A DNA stretch of 64,000 nucleotides, taken from NCBI GenBank assembly GCA_047602465.1, contig JASGHF010000001.1:1922001-1986000 (forward strand), given 5' to 3'. The DNA is from JADZAI01 sp047602465. Its GTDB lineage: Bacteria; Pseudomonadota; Alphaproteobacteria; Micropepsales; Micropepsaceae. The position numbers and the translations under genes are program-made. The notes beneath the pieces are model-generated. The model had not been told where the DNA came from. It ran no database searches and worked only from the letters and a program-made list of their open reading frames with translations. Shown here piece by piece: positions 28,861 through 36,562 of the stretch; positions within the stretch are counted from its first letter, which is position 1; each line of letters starts with the position of its first letter.

Positions 28861-29315
28861 GCCTCGTCATCCGCCGCGCCGGGCCGGAGGCGGCCGAGAC
28901 CATCGCCGCCCTCCACGCCCTCTCATTCCCCGATGGCTGGAGCGCCGCCTCCATCGCGCGGCTGATCGGCGGCCCAGGCGGTTTCGCGCTGATCGCCAGC
29001 GAAAACGGGCAGGAGGCGGGCTTCGCCCTCCTCCAATGCGTGCCCCCGGAATCGGAGCTTCTCTCCATCGGCGTCAGCCCGGATCGCCGCCGCACGGGCC
29101 TTGGACGCGCCATCCTGCGTCAGGCCGCAAGCGAGCTGATGCAATCGGGAGGCACTCTCATGTTCCTCGATGTCGCCGCCGACAACACGCCCGCCCTTGC
29201 GCTTTACCGTATGCTGGGGTTTCAAGACATCTCACGCCGCGCGCGTTATTATGGCGGCACGACCGACGCGATCGTGATGCAGGCCGGACTCGCCCGCATC
29301 GCGGCAGATCCCTGA
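28857..29315 (+). CDS. rimI: RimI-type ribosomal protein S18 N-alpha-acetyltransferase (GNAT)
   Basis: A 152-residue GNAT enzyme. The acetyl-CoA-binding motif A is IGVSPDRRRTGLGRAIL, and the C-terminal part FLDVAADNTPALALYRMLGFQDISRRARYY is the RimI pattern with the conserved Asn and Tyr. RimI acetylates the N-terminal Ala of S18. Start overlaps tsaB (ATGA). The fur gene begins 10 bases after its stop. Confidence 0.93.
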   Translation: MSLVIRRAGPEAAETIAALHALSFPDGWSAASIARLIGGPGGFALIASENGQEAGFALLQCVPPESELLSIGVSPDRRRTGLGRAILRQAASELMQSGGTLMFLDVAADNTPALALYRMLGFQDISRRARYYGGTTDAIVMQAGLARIAADP

Positions 29316-29325
29316 TGGAGATGTG

Positions 29326-29751
29326 ATGCCCCACAGAATCGAAAAACTCTGCGTCGAGAAGGGTCTGCGGATGACCGAACAGCGCCGCGTCATCGCGCGC
29401 GTCCTGTCGGAGAGCCATGACCACCCGGATGCGGAGGAGCTGCACCGCCGCGCCGCCGCCGTCGACAACCGCATCTCGATCGCCACCGTGTACCGCACGG
29501 TGCGCCTGTTCGAGGAGGCCGGCATTCTGGAGCGCCACGATTTCCGCGACGGCCGCTCGCGCTACGAGCAGCTTCCCGAAGAACACCACGATCACCTGAT
29601 CGACCTCTCGACCGGCAAGGTCGTCGAGTTCCACGACGAGGAAATCGAGCGCCTGCAGCAGCTCGTGGCCGAACGGCTCGGCTTCCGCCTGGTCGACCAT
29701 CGTCTTGAACTCTATGGCCGTCCGCTCGACGCCAAGGACGCCAAGAAATGA
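29326..29751 (+). CDS. fur: Fur-family metal-responsive repressor (Fur/Mur)
   Basis: A 141-residue Fur-family regulator. The winged helix (KGLRMTEQRRVIARVL, VDNRISIATVYRTVRLFEEAGIL) precedes the dimerisation/metal domain with EEHHDHLIDLSTGKVVEFHDEEIE. The C-terminal CxxC zinc pairs of E. coli Fur are absent, as is usual for alphaproteobacterial Fur/Mur proteins that often sense manganese, so the metal is uncertain. ATG 29326 is preferred over GTG 29323 because GGAG lies 5 bases upstream. Its stop overlaps the plsC start by 4 bases. Confidence 0.92.
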   Translation: MPHRIEKLCVEKGLRMTEQRRVIARVLSESHDHPDAEELHRRAAAVDNRISIATVYRTVRLFEEAGILERHDFRDGRSRYEQLPEEHHDHLIDLSTGKVVEFHDEEIERLQQLVAERLGFRLVDHRLELYGRPLDAKDAKK

Positions 29752-30659
29752 GCCAGGCCGCCCTCCCCGCCTTCGCGCACGAAGCGCAGGGCGCCGGCGA
29801 GGGAATGGGCCGGCGCGTCCATCTCGACGCCGATCGCGACCTGCCGATCCTCACCGAGATGACGCGCATGCAGACGGCGCGGGGCTATCTCCGCCTCACG
29901 CTCTTCGTGCTCACCGTCCTCGTCGTGCTGCCCTTCCAGTGGGTGCTGATGAGGCTGAATTTCGGCGCGAAGGTGCTGCCCTTCCGCATCCACCGCATCT
30001 TCCTGCGCATCTTCGGCATCAAGGTGCGCGTCACCGGCGAGATCGCGCCGGGCGGCGGCGTGCTGATCGCCTCGAACCATAATTCGTGGATCGACATCAT
30101 CACCATCTCCTCGGTCGGCCCGATCAGCTTCATCGCCAAGTCCGAGGTGAATTCCTGGCCGGGCTTCGGCCTCCTCGCCCGGCTTCAGCGCACCATCTAT
30201 GTCGCGCGCGACCGCCGCTCGAAGACCGCCGAACAGCGCGACGAAATCAAGGAACGCCTGGGCGAGGGCGACACCATCGTCCTTTTCCCGGAAGGCACCT
30301 CCAGCGACGGCAACCGCGTCCTCACCTTCAAAAGCGCGCTGATGAGCGCGGCCGAAGGCACCATCTCCGACGGCAAAGGCGGCCAGAAACCCATCCGGGT
30401 TCAGCCGATGAGCGTCGCCTACACCAAGCTCTACGGCATGCCGATGAACCGCGCCTACCGGCCCTTCTATGCCTGGTATGGCGACATGGACCTCGTGCCG
30501 CATCTCTGGGACATGGCCCGCCTCGGCCCATTCGAGTGCGAGATCACCATCCACCCGCCCATCACCGTCACCGAGGTCGGCTCCCGCAAGGCTCTCGCCG
30601 CGAAATGCGAGGCGCTGGTGGCCGAGTCGCTCACCCGGGCGCTGACGGGACGGGGCTAG
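29748..30659 (+). CDS. plsC: 1-acyl-sn-glycerol-3-phosphate acyltransferase (PlsC family)
   Basis: A 303-residue PlsC-type acyltransferase that adds the second acyl chain in phosphatidate synthesis. A soluble N-terminal extension (about 1-45) precedes one hydrophobic segment (FVLTVLVVLPFQWVL). The catalytic H(X)4D is NHNSWID (H111, D116), motif III is FPEGTSS (F180-T184). The extension and the linkage to OlsB elsewhere in the genome mean an OlsA role (ornithine lipid O-acylation) is possible; sequence alone does not decide. Coupled to fur by ATGA overlap. Confidence 0.9.
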   Translation: MSQAALPAFAHEAQGAGEGMGRRVHLDADRDLPILTEMTRMQTARGYLRLTLFVLTVLVVLPFQWVLMRLNFGAKVLPFRIHRIFLRIFGIKVRVTGEIAPGGGVLIASNHNSWIDIITISSVGPISFIAKSEVNSWPGFGLLARLQRTIYVARDRRSKTAEQRDEIKERLGEGDTIVLFPEGTSSDGNRVLTFKSALMSAAEGTISDGKGGQKPIRVQPMSVAYTKLYGMPMNRAYRPFYAWYGDMDLVPHLWDMARLGPFECEITIHPPITVTEVGSRKALAAKCEALVAESLTRALTGRG

Positions 30660-30661
30660 AT

Positions 30662-30988
30662 GTGACGACGCGGCCCCGCCGCCACGTTCTCTCGCTGCTC
30701 TTCGTGGCAGTTTATGTGCTGGCTAGTGCTTTGCTGCTCTTCGTCGATCTCGGGATCTCTGACAGAAAGCGGCAGAACCTCCTTTTTCTGCTTATGCTTG
30801 GTGCGATCGCAGTCTTCTCGGCGATAGGCGTCGTGAGAAAACTGTCCACCCAAACCTACGAAGACGGAGGGGGTGTTCATCACCGCGACTCCGATCCGGT
30901 CACCTACTGGTATCTGGTCGCCTTTAACGTGCTTGGGATTGTTGCGTTCATTGCTATTGCGGTTTTGACCGCCATGGATTTTGCGTAA
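30662..30988 (+). CDS. Small hypothetical membrane protein
   Basis: A 108-residue protein starting with GTG 2 bases after the plsC stop. It has three hydrophobic segments (VLSLLFVAVYVLASALLLF; LLFLLMLGAIAVFSAIGV; WYLVAFNVLGIVAFIAIAVLTA) separated by a polar loop with an acidic/His stretch (EDGGGVHHRDSD). It is distinctly more AT-rich than the adjoining genes and codon use differs from them. No family recognised. Confidence 0.6.
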   Translation: MTTRPRRHVLSLLFVAVYVLASALLLFVDLGISDRKRQNLLFLLMLGAIAVFSAIGVVRKLSTQTYEDGGGVHHRDSDPVTYWYLVAFNVLGIVAFIAIAVLTAMDFA

Positions 30989-31046
30989 CGCTTACCGGGT
31001 CGGATATTTCTCCGGCTCTCACCCCGGGGCCTCGCCAACTCCGCCC

Positions 31047-31352
31047 ATGCACCTCGTCCGCATCACCTTCAGCCTGCTCAGCGTCGTCGTCCTGATCGCG
31101 ACGGTATTCGTGGCGGCGAGCAAGGAGGCCAACAACTTCCTGCTGCTGTTGATGTCGCTCGGCGTCGCCGTCGTCTGGACGATCCCTGACATCGCCGGCG
31201 CCTTCACACCCGAACGCTTCATCGACGAGCGCGAGGCCGAACGCCGCGCCGCCGGCGACATGCAGCGCATCTACCGCCTGATGAGCGAAATCGCCGCCAC
31301 CGTGCTGCTCGTCGTCGGCATCGTGTTCTACCGCGACGGGGTCAGGTTCTGA
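31047..31352 (+). CDS. Small hypothetical membrane protein
   Basis: A 101-residue protein with two N-terminal hydrophobic segments (ITFSLLSVVVLIATVFVAA; FLLLLMSLGVAVVWTIPDIAG), a charged middle (ERFIDEREAERRAAGDMQRIY) and a C-terminal hydrophobic helix. ATG 31047 is preferred over TTG 30981. GC content is normal for the chromosome, unlike its two flanking genes. Function unknown. Confidence 0.6.
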   Translation: MHLVRITFSLLSVVVLIATVFVAASKEANNFLLLLMSLGVAVVWTIPDIAGAFTPERFIDEREAERRAAGDMQRIYRLMSEIAATVLLVVGIVFYRDGVRF

Positions 31353-31460
31353 TGGCCTCGGTTGTCACCTACATCTTCGCGCGGATTGTTGGCTAGGCCC
31401 AACGCGCCCGCTCACTGTTTAGGGTACAGTCTGTTGGTCAAAGCCGAGGACTCCCGCATC

Positions 31461-31937
31461 ATGATGCGCTCCGCCAAGATAGCTGCAATCGCCTCATCCA
31501 TCGCTATGGTTGCGATGAGTTCGGTCATCGCCAACGTGCCGATACGCTACTTTCCAGACCGGCTATCGGGTTCTGTATCGCCCAAGCCAGGCATTCCAGC
31601 ACTGTCGTTCGATATGTCGTTGGACACGAACGGACGCTTTCAGAAAATTGTGCTCACGTTCGAGGGGCGATCCTTTGACCTGCTCGACGTGCCCGGCGCA
31701 GAGCGGCTCAGGGTGCTCGAAAACGTGGAACTGGAGAACGTCTTTTTCGGCTTTGAAGGTCCAATGGACTGGCCGGATACAGGCAAGGAAGGCCCATGGC
31801 TGACATTCTTCTATCGGCCAATATTGGATCAGCCTCAGTTCTGTGAGGCCGGGACGCTCCTCCACGTCTATATCACTGTTGGGGACAGTGCCGGAGTTGG
31901 ACCGATCTATTTCAATTGCGAAGTTCGCAACAAATAG
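31461..31937 (+). CDS. Hypothetical exported protein
   Basis: A 158-residue protein with an N-terminal hydrophobic signal (SAKIAAIASSIAMVAMSSVIA) and a soluble domain rich in aromatic and acidic residues, with two cysteines (QFCEAG and FNCEVR) that could pair. It is preceded by GGA about 10 bases before the ATG. The sequence is AT-rich, like 30662-30988, suggesting acquired DNA. No family recognised. Just downstream (31938-32008) is a C-rich spacer before miaB. Confidence 0.55.
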   Translation: MMRSAKIAAIASSIAMVAMSSVIANVPIRYFPDRLSGSVSPKPGIPALSFDMSLDTNGRFQKIVLTFEGRSFDLLDVPGAERLRVLENVELENVFFGFEGPMDWPDTGKEGPWLTFFYRPILDQPQFCEAGTLLHVYITVGDSAGVGPIYFNCEVRNK

Positions 31938-32008
31938 CCCCCCCATTTGCCCCCGCACCCCCGTTTGCGGCATAACCCGCCCCCCAAAAGCTTCAGGATG
32001 CCGCTGCC

Positions 32009-33349
32009 GTGACCCGCAAGGTCCACATCAAGACCTATGGCTGCCAGATGAACGTGTACGACAGCCAGCGCATGGCCGACGTGCTCAGCCCCCTTGGCTA
32101 TGCCGTGTCGGATGAGGCCGAGGGGTCGGATCTCGTCATCCTCAACACCTGCCATATCCGCGAGAAGGCCGCCGAAAAGGTCTATTCCGAGCTTGGCCGC
32201 CTGAAGAAGATGAAGGCGGAAAAGGACGGCATGATGATCGCCGTGGCCGGCTGCGTCGCGCAGGCCGAAGGGGCTGAGATCACCCGCCGCGCGCCCGAGG
32301 TCGACATCGTCGTCGGGCCGCAGGCCTATCACCGCCTGCCGCAGATGATCGCCGAGATCCATCGCGGCGCGGGCAAGGCGCTCGACACCGAATTTCCGGT
32401 CGAGGACAAGTTCGATCAATTGCCCGCCGCCTCCGGCCAGCAGGGCCCGGCGCGTTTCCTCACCGTGCAGGAAGGCTGCGACAAGTTCTGCACGTTCTGC
32501 GTCGTGCCCTATACGCGCGGCGCGGAGTATTCACGCAAACCCGAAGCCATCCTCGCGGAAGCGAAGCGCATGGTTTCGGAAGGCGCGCGCGAAATCTCGC
32601 TGCTGGGCCAGAACGTCAACGCCTATCACGGCGAACATGGCTCAGGTCACGACTGGACGCTCGGCCGTCTCATCCGTGCGCTCGCCGAAATCGATGGCCT
32701 CGCCCGCATCCGCTACACCACCAGCCATCCGCGCGACATGGATGACGACCTCATCGCCGCGCATGGCGAGGTGCCGCAGCTCATGCCCTTCCTGCATCTG
32801 CCGGTGCAGTCGGGCAGCGACAAAATCCTCGATGCGATGAACCGCAAGCACGATGCGGCGTTCTATAGGCGTGTCGTCGAAAAGCTCCGCGCTGCCCGCC
32901 CCGATCTCGCCCTCTCCTCCGACTTCATCGTCGGCTTCCCAGGCGAGAGCGACGCCGATTTCGAGGCGACGATGAAGCTCATCCGCGATGTCGGCTTCAT
33001 CCAGGCGTTCAGCTTCAAATATTCGCGCCGCCCCGGCACGCCGGGCGCCGCCATGCCGCGCCAGATCGCCGAAAACGTGAAAGACGCGCGCCTCGCCGAA
33101 CTGCAGGCCGAACTCATCCGTCAGCAGACGGCGTTCAACGAAAGCCTCGCCGGCACGATCCAGCCCGTGCTTTTCGACAAGCCCGGCCGTCACGCCGGCC
33201 AGATCGGCGGGCGTTCGCAATTCCTCCAGGCCGTCCATTGCGACGGGCCGGCGCATCTCATCGGCCGCATCGCCGATATGCGCATCGTGAAGGGCAGCCA
33301 GAACTCGCTCACCGGCGAGCTGGTGGCGAACGATGCGGTGGCCGCATGA
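32009..33349 (+). CDS. miaB: tRNA-2-methylthio-N6-dimethylallyladenosine synthase
   Basis: A 446-residue radical-SAM methylthiotransferase that converts i6A37 to ms2i6A37 in tRNA. The N-terminal domain has the three auxiliary-cluster cysteines C12, C48 and C82 (YGCQMN, LNTCHIRE, AGCVAQ); the radical-SAM motif is C157-x3-C161-x2-C164 (CDKFCTFC); a TRAM domain ends the protein. GTG start at 32009. The stop overlaps the phoH ATG (ATGA), the first link of the conserved miaB-phoH-ybeY-corC-lnt operon. Confidence 0.97.
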   Translation: MTRKVHIKTYGCQMNVYDSQRMADVLSPLGYAVSDEAEGSDLVILNTCHIREKAAEKVYSELGRLKKMKAEKDGMMIAVAGCVAQAEGAEITRRAPEVDIVVGPQAYHRLPQMIAEIHRGAGKALDTEFPVEDKFDQLPAASGQQGPARFLTVQEGCDKFCTFCVVPYTRGAEYSRKPEAILAEAKRMVSEGAREISLLGQNVNAYHGEHGSGHDWTLGRLIRALAEIDGLARIRYTTSHPRDMDDDLIAAHGEVPQLMPFLHLPVQSGSDKILDAMNRKHDAAFYRRVVEKLRAARPDLALSSDFIVGFPGESDADFEATMKLIRDVGFIQAFSFKYSRRPGTPGAAMPRQIAENVKDARLAELQAELIRQQTAFNESLAGTIQPVLFDKPGRHAGQIGGRSQFLQAVHCDGPAHLIGRIADMRIVKGSQNSLTGELVANDAVAA

Positions 33350-34356
33350 CGCGCAAGCAGAAGCCCAAGGCGAAAGCCTCTGCCGCCGATCCGTCGCCGC
33401 AGGTGAAGATGGCGCAGCGCAGCGTCGTGCTGGATGACAACCGCAAGATCGGCGCGCTGCTCGGCCCGCTCGACAAATTCGCCGTGCGCCTCGAACAGAA
33501 GCTCGATGTCACCGTCGCGCGGCGCGGCAACCAGCTCACCATTTCCGGCCTGACTGAGGACGCCGACGCCGCCGTCGCGGCGCTGCGCGCGCTGGAAGCG
33601 CGTCTCGACCTCACGGGCGAGATCGCCCTCGCCGATGTCGATGCCGCCATCAAGGGCGCGCTCCAGGGCGATGCCGGCGCCCCGCCCGGCGTCATCCGCA
33701 CGCCCCGCCGCACCATCGCGGCGCGCACGCGGGCGCAGTCCGACTATGTGGATGCGCTGCTGCGCGAGGAAATGATCTTCGGCGTCGGCCCCGCCGGCAC
33801 CGGCAAGACCTATCTCGCCGTCGCCGCCGCCGCCTCGATGCTGGCGACCGGCCAGGTGGAACGCATCATCCTTTCGCGTCCTGCGGTCGAGGCCGGCGAA
33901 CGGCTCGGCTTCCTGCCCGGCGACATGAAGGAGAAGGTCGATCCGTATTTGCGCCCGCTCTACGACGCGCTGAACGATTGCCTGACGCCCAAGGAAGTCG
34001 CGCGCCGCATGGAGAATGGCGAGATCGAAATCGCGCCGCTCGCCTTCATGCGGGGCCGCACGCTGGCGCATTCCTTCATCATTCTCGATGAGGCGCAGAA
34101 CGCCACCACCATGCAGATGCGCATGTTCCTCACCCGCTTCGGCGAGGGTTCGCGCATGGCGGTCACCGGCGACCCGTCGCAGTCCGACCTGCCGCGCGGC
34201 ACGGTTTCGGGCCTCGCCGAGGCGCTCTCGATCCTCGACGGCGTCGAAGGCGTCACCATCCAGCGCTTCGCCGCGTCGGACGTGGTCCGCCACCCCCTCG
34301 TCGGCCGCATCGTCGGCGCCTATGAACGCCACGACGCGAAGGCGCCGCGCGAATAG
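33346..34356 (+). CDS. phoH: PhoH-like ATPase
   Basis: A 336-residue PhoH-family P-loop ATPase (YbeZ type) with an N-terminal KH-like region. Walker A is GPAGTGKT (G148-T155) and Walker B is FIILDEAQN. YbeZ proteins work with the YbeY endoribonuclease in rRNA and RNA metabolism. In most genomes phoH is directly followed by ybeY; here the two are separated by about 735 bases holding a repeat-flanked DUF559 gene. The first repeat starts 6 bases after this stop codon. Confidence 0.96.
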   Translation: MTRKQKPKAKASAADPSPQVKMAQRSVVLDDNRKIGALLGPLDKFAVRLEQKLDVTVARRGNQLTISGLTEDADAAVAALRALEARLDLTGEIALADVDAAIKGALQGDAGAPPGVIRTPRRTIAARTRAQSDYVDALLREEMIFGVGPAGTGKTYLAVAAAASMLATGQVERIILSRPAVEAGERLGFLPGDMKEKVDPYLRPLYDALNDCLTPKEVARRMENGEIEIAPLAFMRGRTLAHSFIILDEAQNATTMQMRMFLTRFGEGSRMAVTGDPSQSDLPRGTVSGLAEALSILDGVEGVTIQRFAASDVVRHPLVGRIVGAYERHDAKAPRE

Positions 34357-34361
34357 CGCCA

Positions 34362-34507
34362 CATCCTGAAGACCCCCTTCCGCCCTTCGGGCACCTTCCC
34401 CCGCCGGGGGAAGGCCCAAGATGCGCAACACCGCACCGCTGAATCAGGATCAAGGCCTTCCCCTGACAGGGGAAGGTGGGCGACAGCCCGGAAGGGGCCT
34501 TGCAGAA
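34362..34507. repeat. Multi-hairpin palindromic repeat, copy A (family 3)
   Basis: 146 bases beginning CATCCTGAAGACCCCCTTCC and ending GAAGGGGCCTTGCAGAA, shared with copy B at 34892 in the same orientation. It contains two strong hairpins, CTTCCCCC-GCC-GGGGGAAG around 34396-34414 and CCTTCCCC-TGACA-GGGGAAGG around 34457-34477, and its outer ends are imperfect reverse complements (ACCCCCTTCCG against CGGAAGGGGCC). It starts 6 bases after the phoH stop and ends 26 bases before the DUF559 start. Confidence 0.9.
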
Positions 34508-34533
34508 TAGAGCTGCGTCCTCACACTTCCCCC

Positions 34534-34899
34534 ATGTCCACCGCGCGCGCCCGCGCCCTGCGCAAGCTGATGCCCAAGGCCGAACAGCGCCTGTGGCAAC
34601 TCCTCCGCCGCAAGCAGCTGGACGGCTTTCGCTTCCGCCGCCAGCACCCGGTGCCGCCCTATTTTCTCGACTTCTTCTGTTTCACCGAGCAACTCGCCAT
34701 CGAGCTCGATGGCTGGCAGCACCATTCCGACGAAGCGCGCGCCTATGATGCGGCGCGCACGGCCTTCATCGCCGTATGCGGCATCACGGTCATCCGCTTC
34801 ACCAACGAAGACCTCTTCGCCCAACCCGACCAGGTGATCGACGCCATCCATCAGGCGCTGCAGGAACGACGGCGCGCCCGCAACGGCGATCCATCCTGA
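34534..34899 (+). CDS. DUF559-family endonuclease-like protein (PD-(D/E)XK/Vsr-like fold)
   Basis: A 121-residue protein of the DUF559 family, thought to have a Vsr-like restriction-endonuclease fold. The family pattern is complete: KAEQRLWQLLR (E17), FRRQHPV (R35, Q36), FLDFFC (D46), LAIELDGWQHH (E57, D59, H63), YDAAR (D72) and the closing ITVIRFTNEDL. D46 and E57 would be the metal ligands, with D59 where many PD-(D/E)XK enzymes have Lys. No ribosome binding site is obvious. The gene sits between direct repeats A and B and its last two codons and stop lie inside repeat B, so gene and repeats form one unit. It interrupts phoH-ybeY. Activity is untested. Confidence 0.88.
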   Translation: MSTARARALRKLMPKAEQRLWQLLRRKQLDGFRFRRQHPVPPYFLDFFCFTEQLAIELDGWQHHSDEARAYDAARTAFIAVCGITVIRFTNEDLFAQPDQVIDAIHQALQERRRARNGDPS

Positions 34900-35079
34900 A
34901 GACCCCCTTCCGCCCTTCGGCCACCTTCCCCCGACGGGGGAAGGCCCAAGAAGCGAACGAGCGGCGCGATGTTTCAGGATCAAGGCCTTCCCCTGACAGG
35001 GGAGTGAGGCGGATTAGAGAAACGTCCAGTGGACGTTTCTCCCGCCGAACGGCGACGGCCCGGAGGGGGCCTTGCAGAA
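34892..35079. repeat. Multi-hairpin palindromic repeat, copy B (family 3) with internal insertion
   Basis: 188 bases in the same orientation as copy A. It shares the head CATCCTGAAGACCCCCTTCC, both inner hairpins (around 34925-34944 and from 34986, the latter truncated on its right side) and the tail GGGGGCCTTGCAGAA. It differs by about 42 extra bases near 35007-35050, which include a perfect 11-bp palindrome, and by a divergent centre. Its head supplies the DUF559 stop codon, and its tail continues into AGAAGG, a possible ribosome binding site for ybeY. Confidence 0.88.
35017..35041. repeat. Perfect 11-bp palindrome nested in repeat copy B
   Basis: GAGAAACGTCC, a 3-base AGT loop, and GGACGTTTCTC. 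It is absent from copy A, so it was either inserted into copy B or lost from A. It would form a stable hairpin in RNA or a cruciform in DNA upstream of ybeY. Confidence 0.85.
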
Positions 35080-35091
35080 GGCGCCGCCCCC

Positions 35092-35574
35092 GTGACACCA
35101 CCCACCCCAATGCCCGCCAAACTCAAACCCGCCATCGCCATCACCGCCCCCCAGTGGCGCAAAGCCGTCCCCGGCCTTCCCGCCCGCGCGCGTCTCGTCG
35201 CGGCGGCGGCGCATGAGGCGGCCCTCGCCGACGGGGCCAGCCCCCTCACCGGCGAAACCACCATCGCTTTCGCCGACGACGCCACGATCCGGCCCCTCAA
35301 CGCCCGGTTCCGGGGCAAGGACAAGCCGACCAACGTGCTCTCCTTCCCCGGTCTCGACGGCGGCGGCGACGTCATCCTGGCCTATGAGACCATGGTGAAA
35401 GAGGCGGAAACGCAGGGGAAAACCCTCACCGACCACACCACCCATCTCATCGCCCATGGGATTTTGCATCTGATGGGCTATGATCACGAACAGGGGCGGG
35501 CTGAGGCGCGGCGCATGGAGCGCCTCGAACGGCTTGTCCTTTCAGGGCTTGGCGTCGCCGATCCCTATGACTGA
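35092..35574 (+). CDS. ybeY: Endoribonuclease YbeY
   Basis: A 160-residue (or 154-residue) zinc-dependent endoribonuclease for 16S rRNA 3' maturation and ribosome quality control. The catalytic motif HGILHLMGYDH (residues 122-132 from GTG 35092) holds the three zinc-binding His; KPTNVLSFP is also conserved. The start is uncertain: GTG 35092 has AGAAGG 10 bases upstream, whereas ATG 35110 has no such site. The upstream leader is repeat B, so the usual coupling to phoH is lost. The 3' end overlaps the corC start by 8 bases. Confidence 0.93.
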   Translation: MTPPTPMPAKLKPAIAITAPQWRKAVPGLPARARLVAAAAHEAALADGASPLTGETTIAFADDATIRPLNARFRGKDKPTNVLSFPGLDGGGDVILAYETMVKEAETQGKTLTDHTTHLIAHGILHLMGYDHEQGRAEARRMERLERLVLSGLGVADPYD

Positions 35575-36562
35575 GACGAGGATAGATATTCGCCCCATGA
35601 GCGACGCCGCCCGCGAGACGACGCCGCCCGTCAAACTCGCCGACGAGGACGTTCCTAGTCGATCTAGCTCGGCGCGCCCTCAGCGCGCGCAGGGGCTGTT
35701 CTCGCGCCTTGGCTGGCTGCTGGGCGGGGGCAAACGCGAGAACGACGTCAAGGAATCCATCGAGGACATCCTCGAGGAGGGCGAGGAGGAAGGCTCCGAC
35801 GAGCTCAGCCCGAAAGAACGGGCGATGCTCCGCAACCTCCTCAAATTCGGCAGCCTGAAAGTCGCCGATCTGATGATCCCGCGCGCCGATATCGTCGCGG
35901 TCGAGGCCGGCGCCTCGTTCGACGAGGTGATGGCGATCTTCGCCGACGCGCAGCATTCGCGCCTGCCGGTCTATCGCGAGACGCTGGACGAGCCGCTGGG
36001 CATGATCCACCTGAAGGACATGGTCGTCGCGATGCGCGATGCCGCCTCGCGCGCCGCCTTCGATCTGAAATCCGTGATGCGCGAGGTGCAGTTCGTCACG
36101 CCCTCCATGCCGGCGCTCGATCTCCTGCTCCGCATGCAGATGACGCGCAGCCATCTCGCCCTCGTCATTGACGAGCATGGCGGCACAGACGGCATCGTCT
36201 CCATCGAGGATATCGTGGAACAGATCGTCGGCGAGATCGACGACGAGCACGACACCGACGAAGACCCCGATCTGGTGCTGCGCCCGGATGGCGGCTTCGA
36301 CGCCGATGCACGCCTGGCGCTGGAAGATCTGGAAAAGGCCGCCGGCGTCAGCTTCACGCTCGACGGCGAGCCGGCCGACATGGATACGCTCGGCGGCCTC
36401 ATCACCGCGATCGCGGGCCGTGTGCCGCAAACGGGCGAGATCGTGCGCGACGCCTCCGGCCTCGCCTTCGAGATCGCCGATGCCGATCCGCGCCGCGTGA
36501 AGCGCGTCCGGATTTCACGCTGGCGCATCGACACCGACGAACCGGGCGACGCGGCGGCATGA
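35567..36562 (+). CDS. corC: CorC/HlyC-type CBS-domain protein
   Basis: A 331-residue cytoplasmic protein without membrane segments. Two CBS domains (VADLMIPRADIVAVEAGASFDEVM; VMREVQFVTPSMPALDLLLRM) are followed by a CorC_HlyC transporter-associated domain at the C-terminus (LGGLITAIAGRVPQTGEIV). The DEHGGTDGIVSIEDIVEQIVGEIDDEHD segment is the typical end of the second CBS domain. The role in Mg2+/Co2+ efflux with CorA is family knowledge. ATG 35567 overlaps ybeY by 8 bases; a second ATG at 35597 is possible. Coupled to lnt by ATGA overlap. Confidence 0.93.
   Translation: MTETRIDIRPMSDAARETTPPVKLADEDVPSRSSSARPQRAQGLFSRLGWLLGGGKRENDVKESIEDILEEGEEEGSDELSPKERAMLRNLLKFGSLKVADLMIPRADIVAVEAGASFDEVMAIFADAQHSRLPVYRETLDEPLGMIHLKDMVVAMRDAASRAAFDLKSVMREVQFVTPSMPALDLLLRMQMTRSHLALVIDEHGGTDGIVSIEDIVEQIVGEIDDEHDTDEDPDLVLRPDGGFDADARLALEDLEKAAGVSFTLDGEPADMDTLGGLITAIAGRVPQTGEIVRDASGLAFEIADADPRRVKRVRISRWRIDTDEPGDAAA

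Noticed and set aside
34534..34899. DUF559 gene as a restriction-modification system
   Set aside because: No methyltransferase or specificity gene is adjacent, and the gene is bracketed by repeats; a mobile repeat unit explains the context better.
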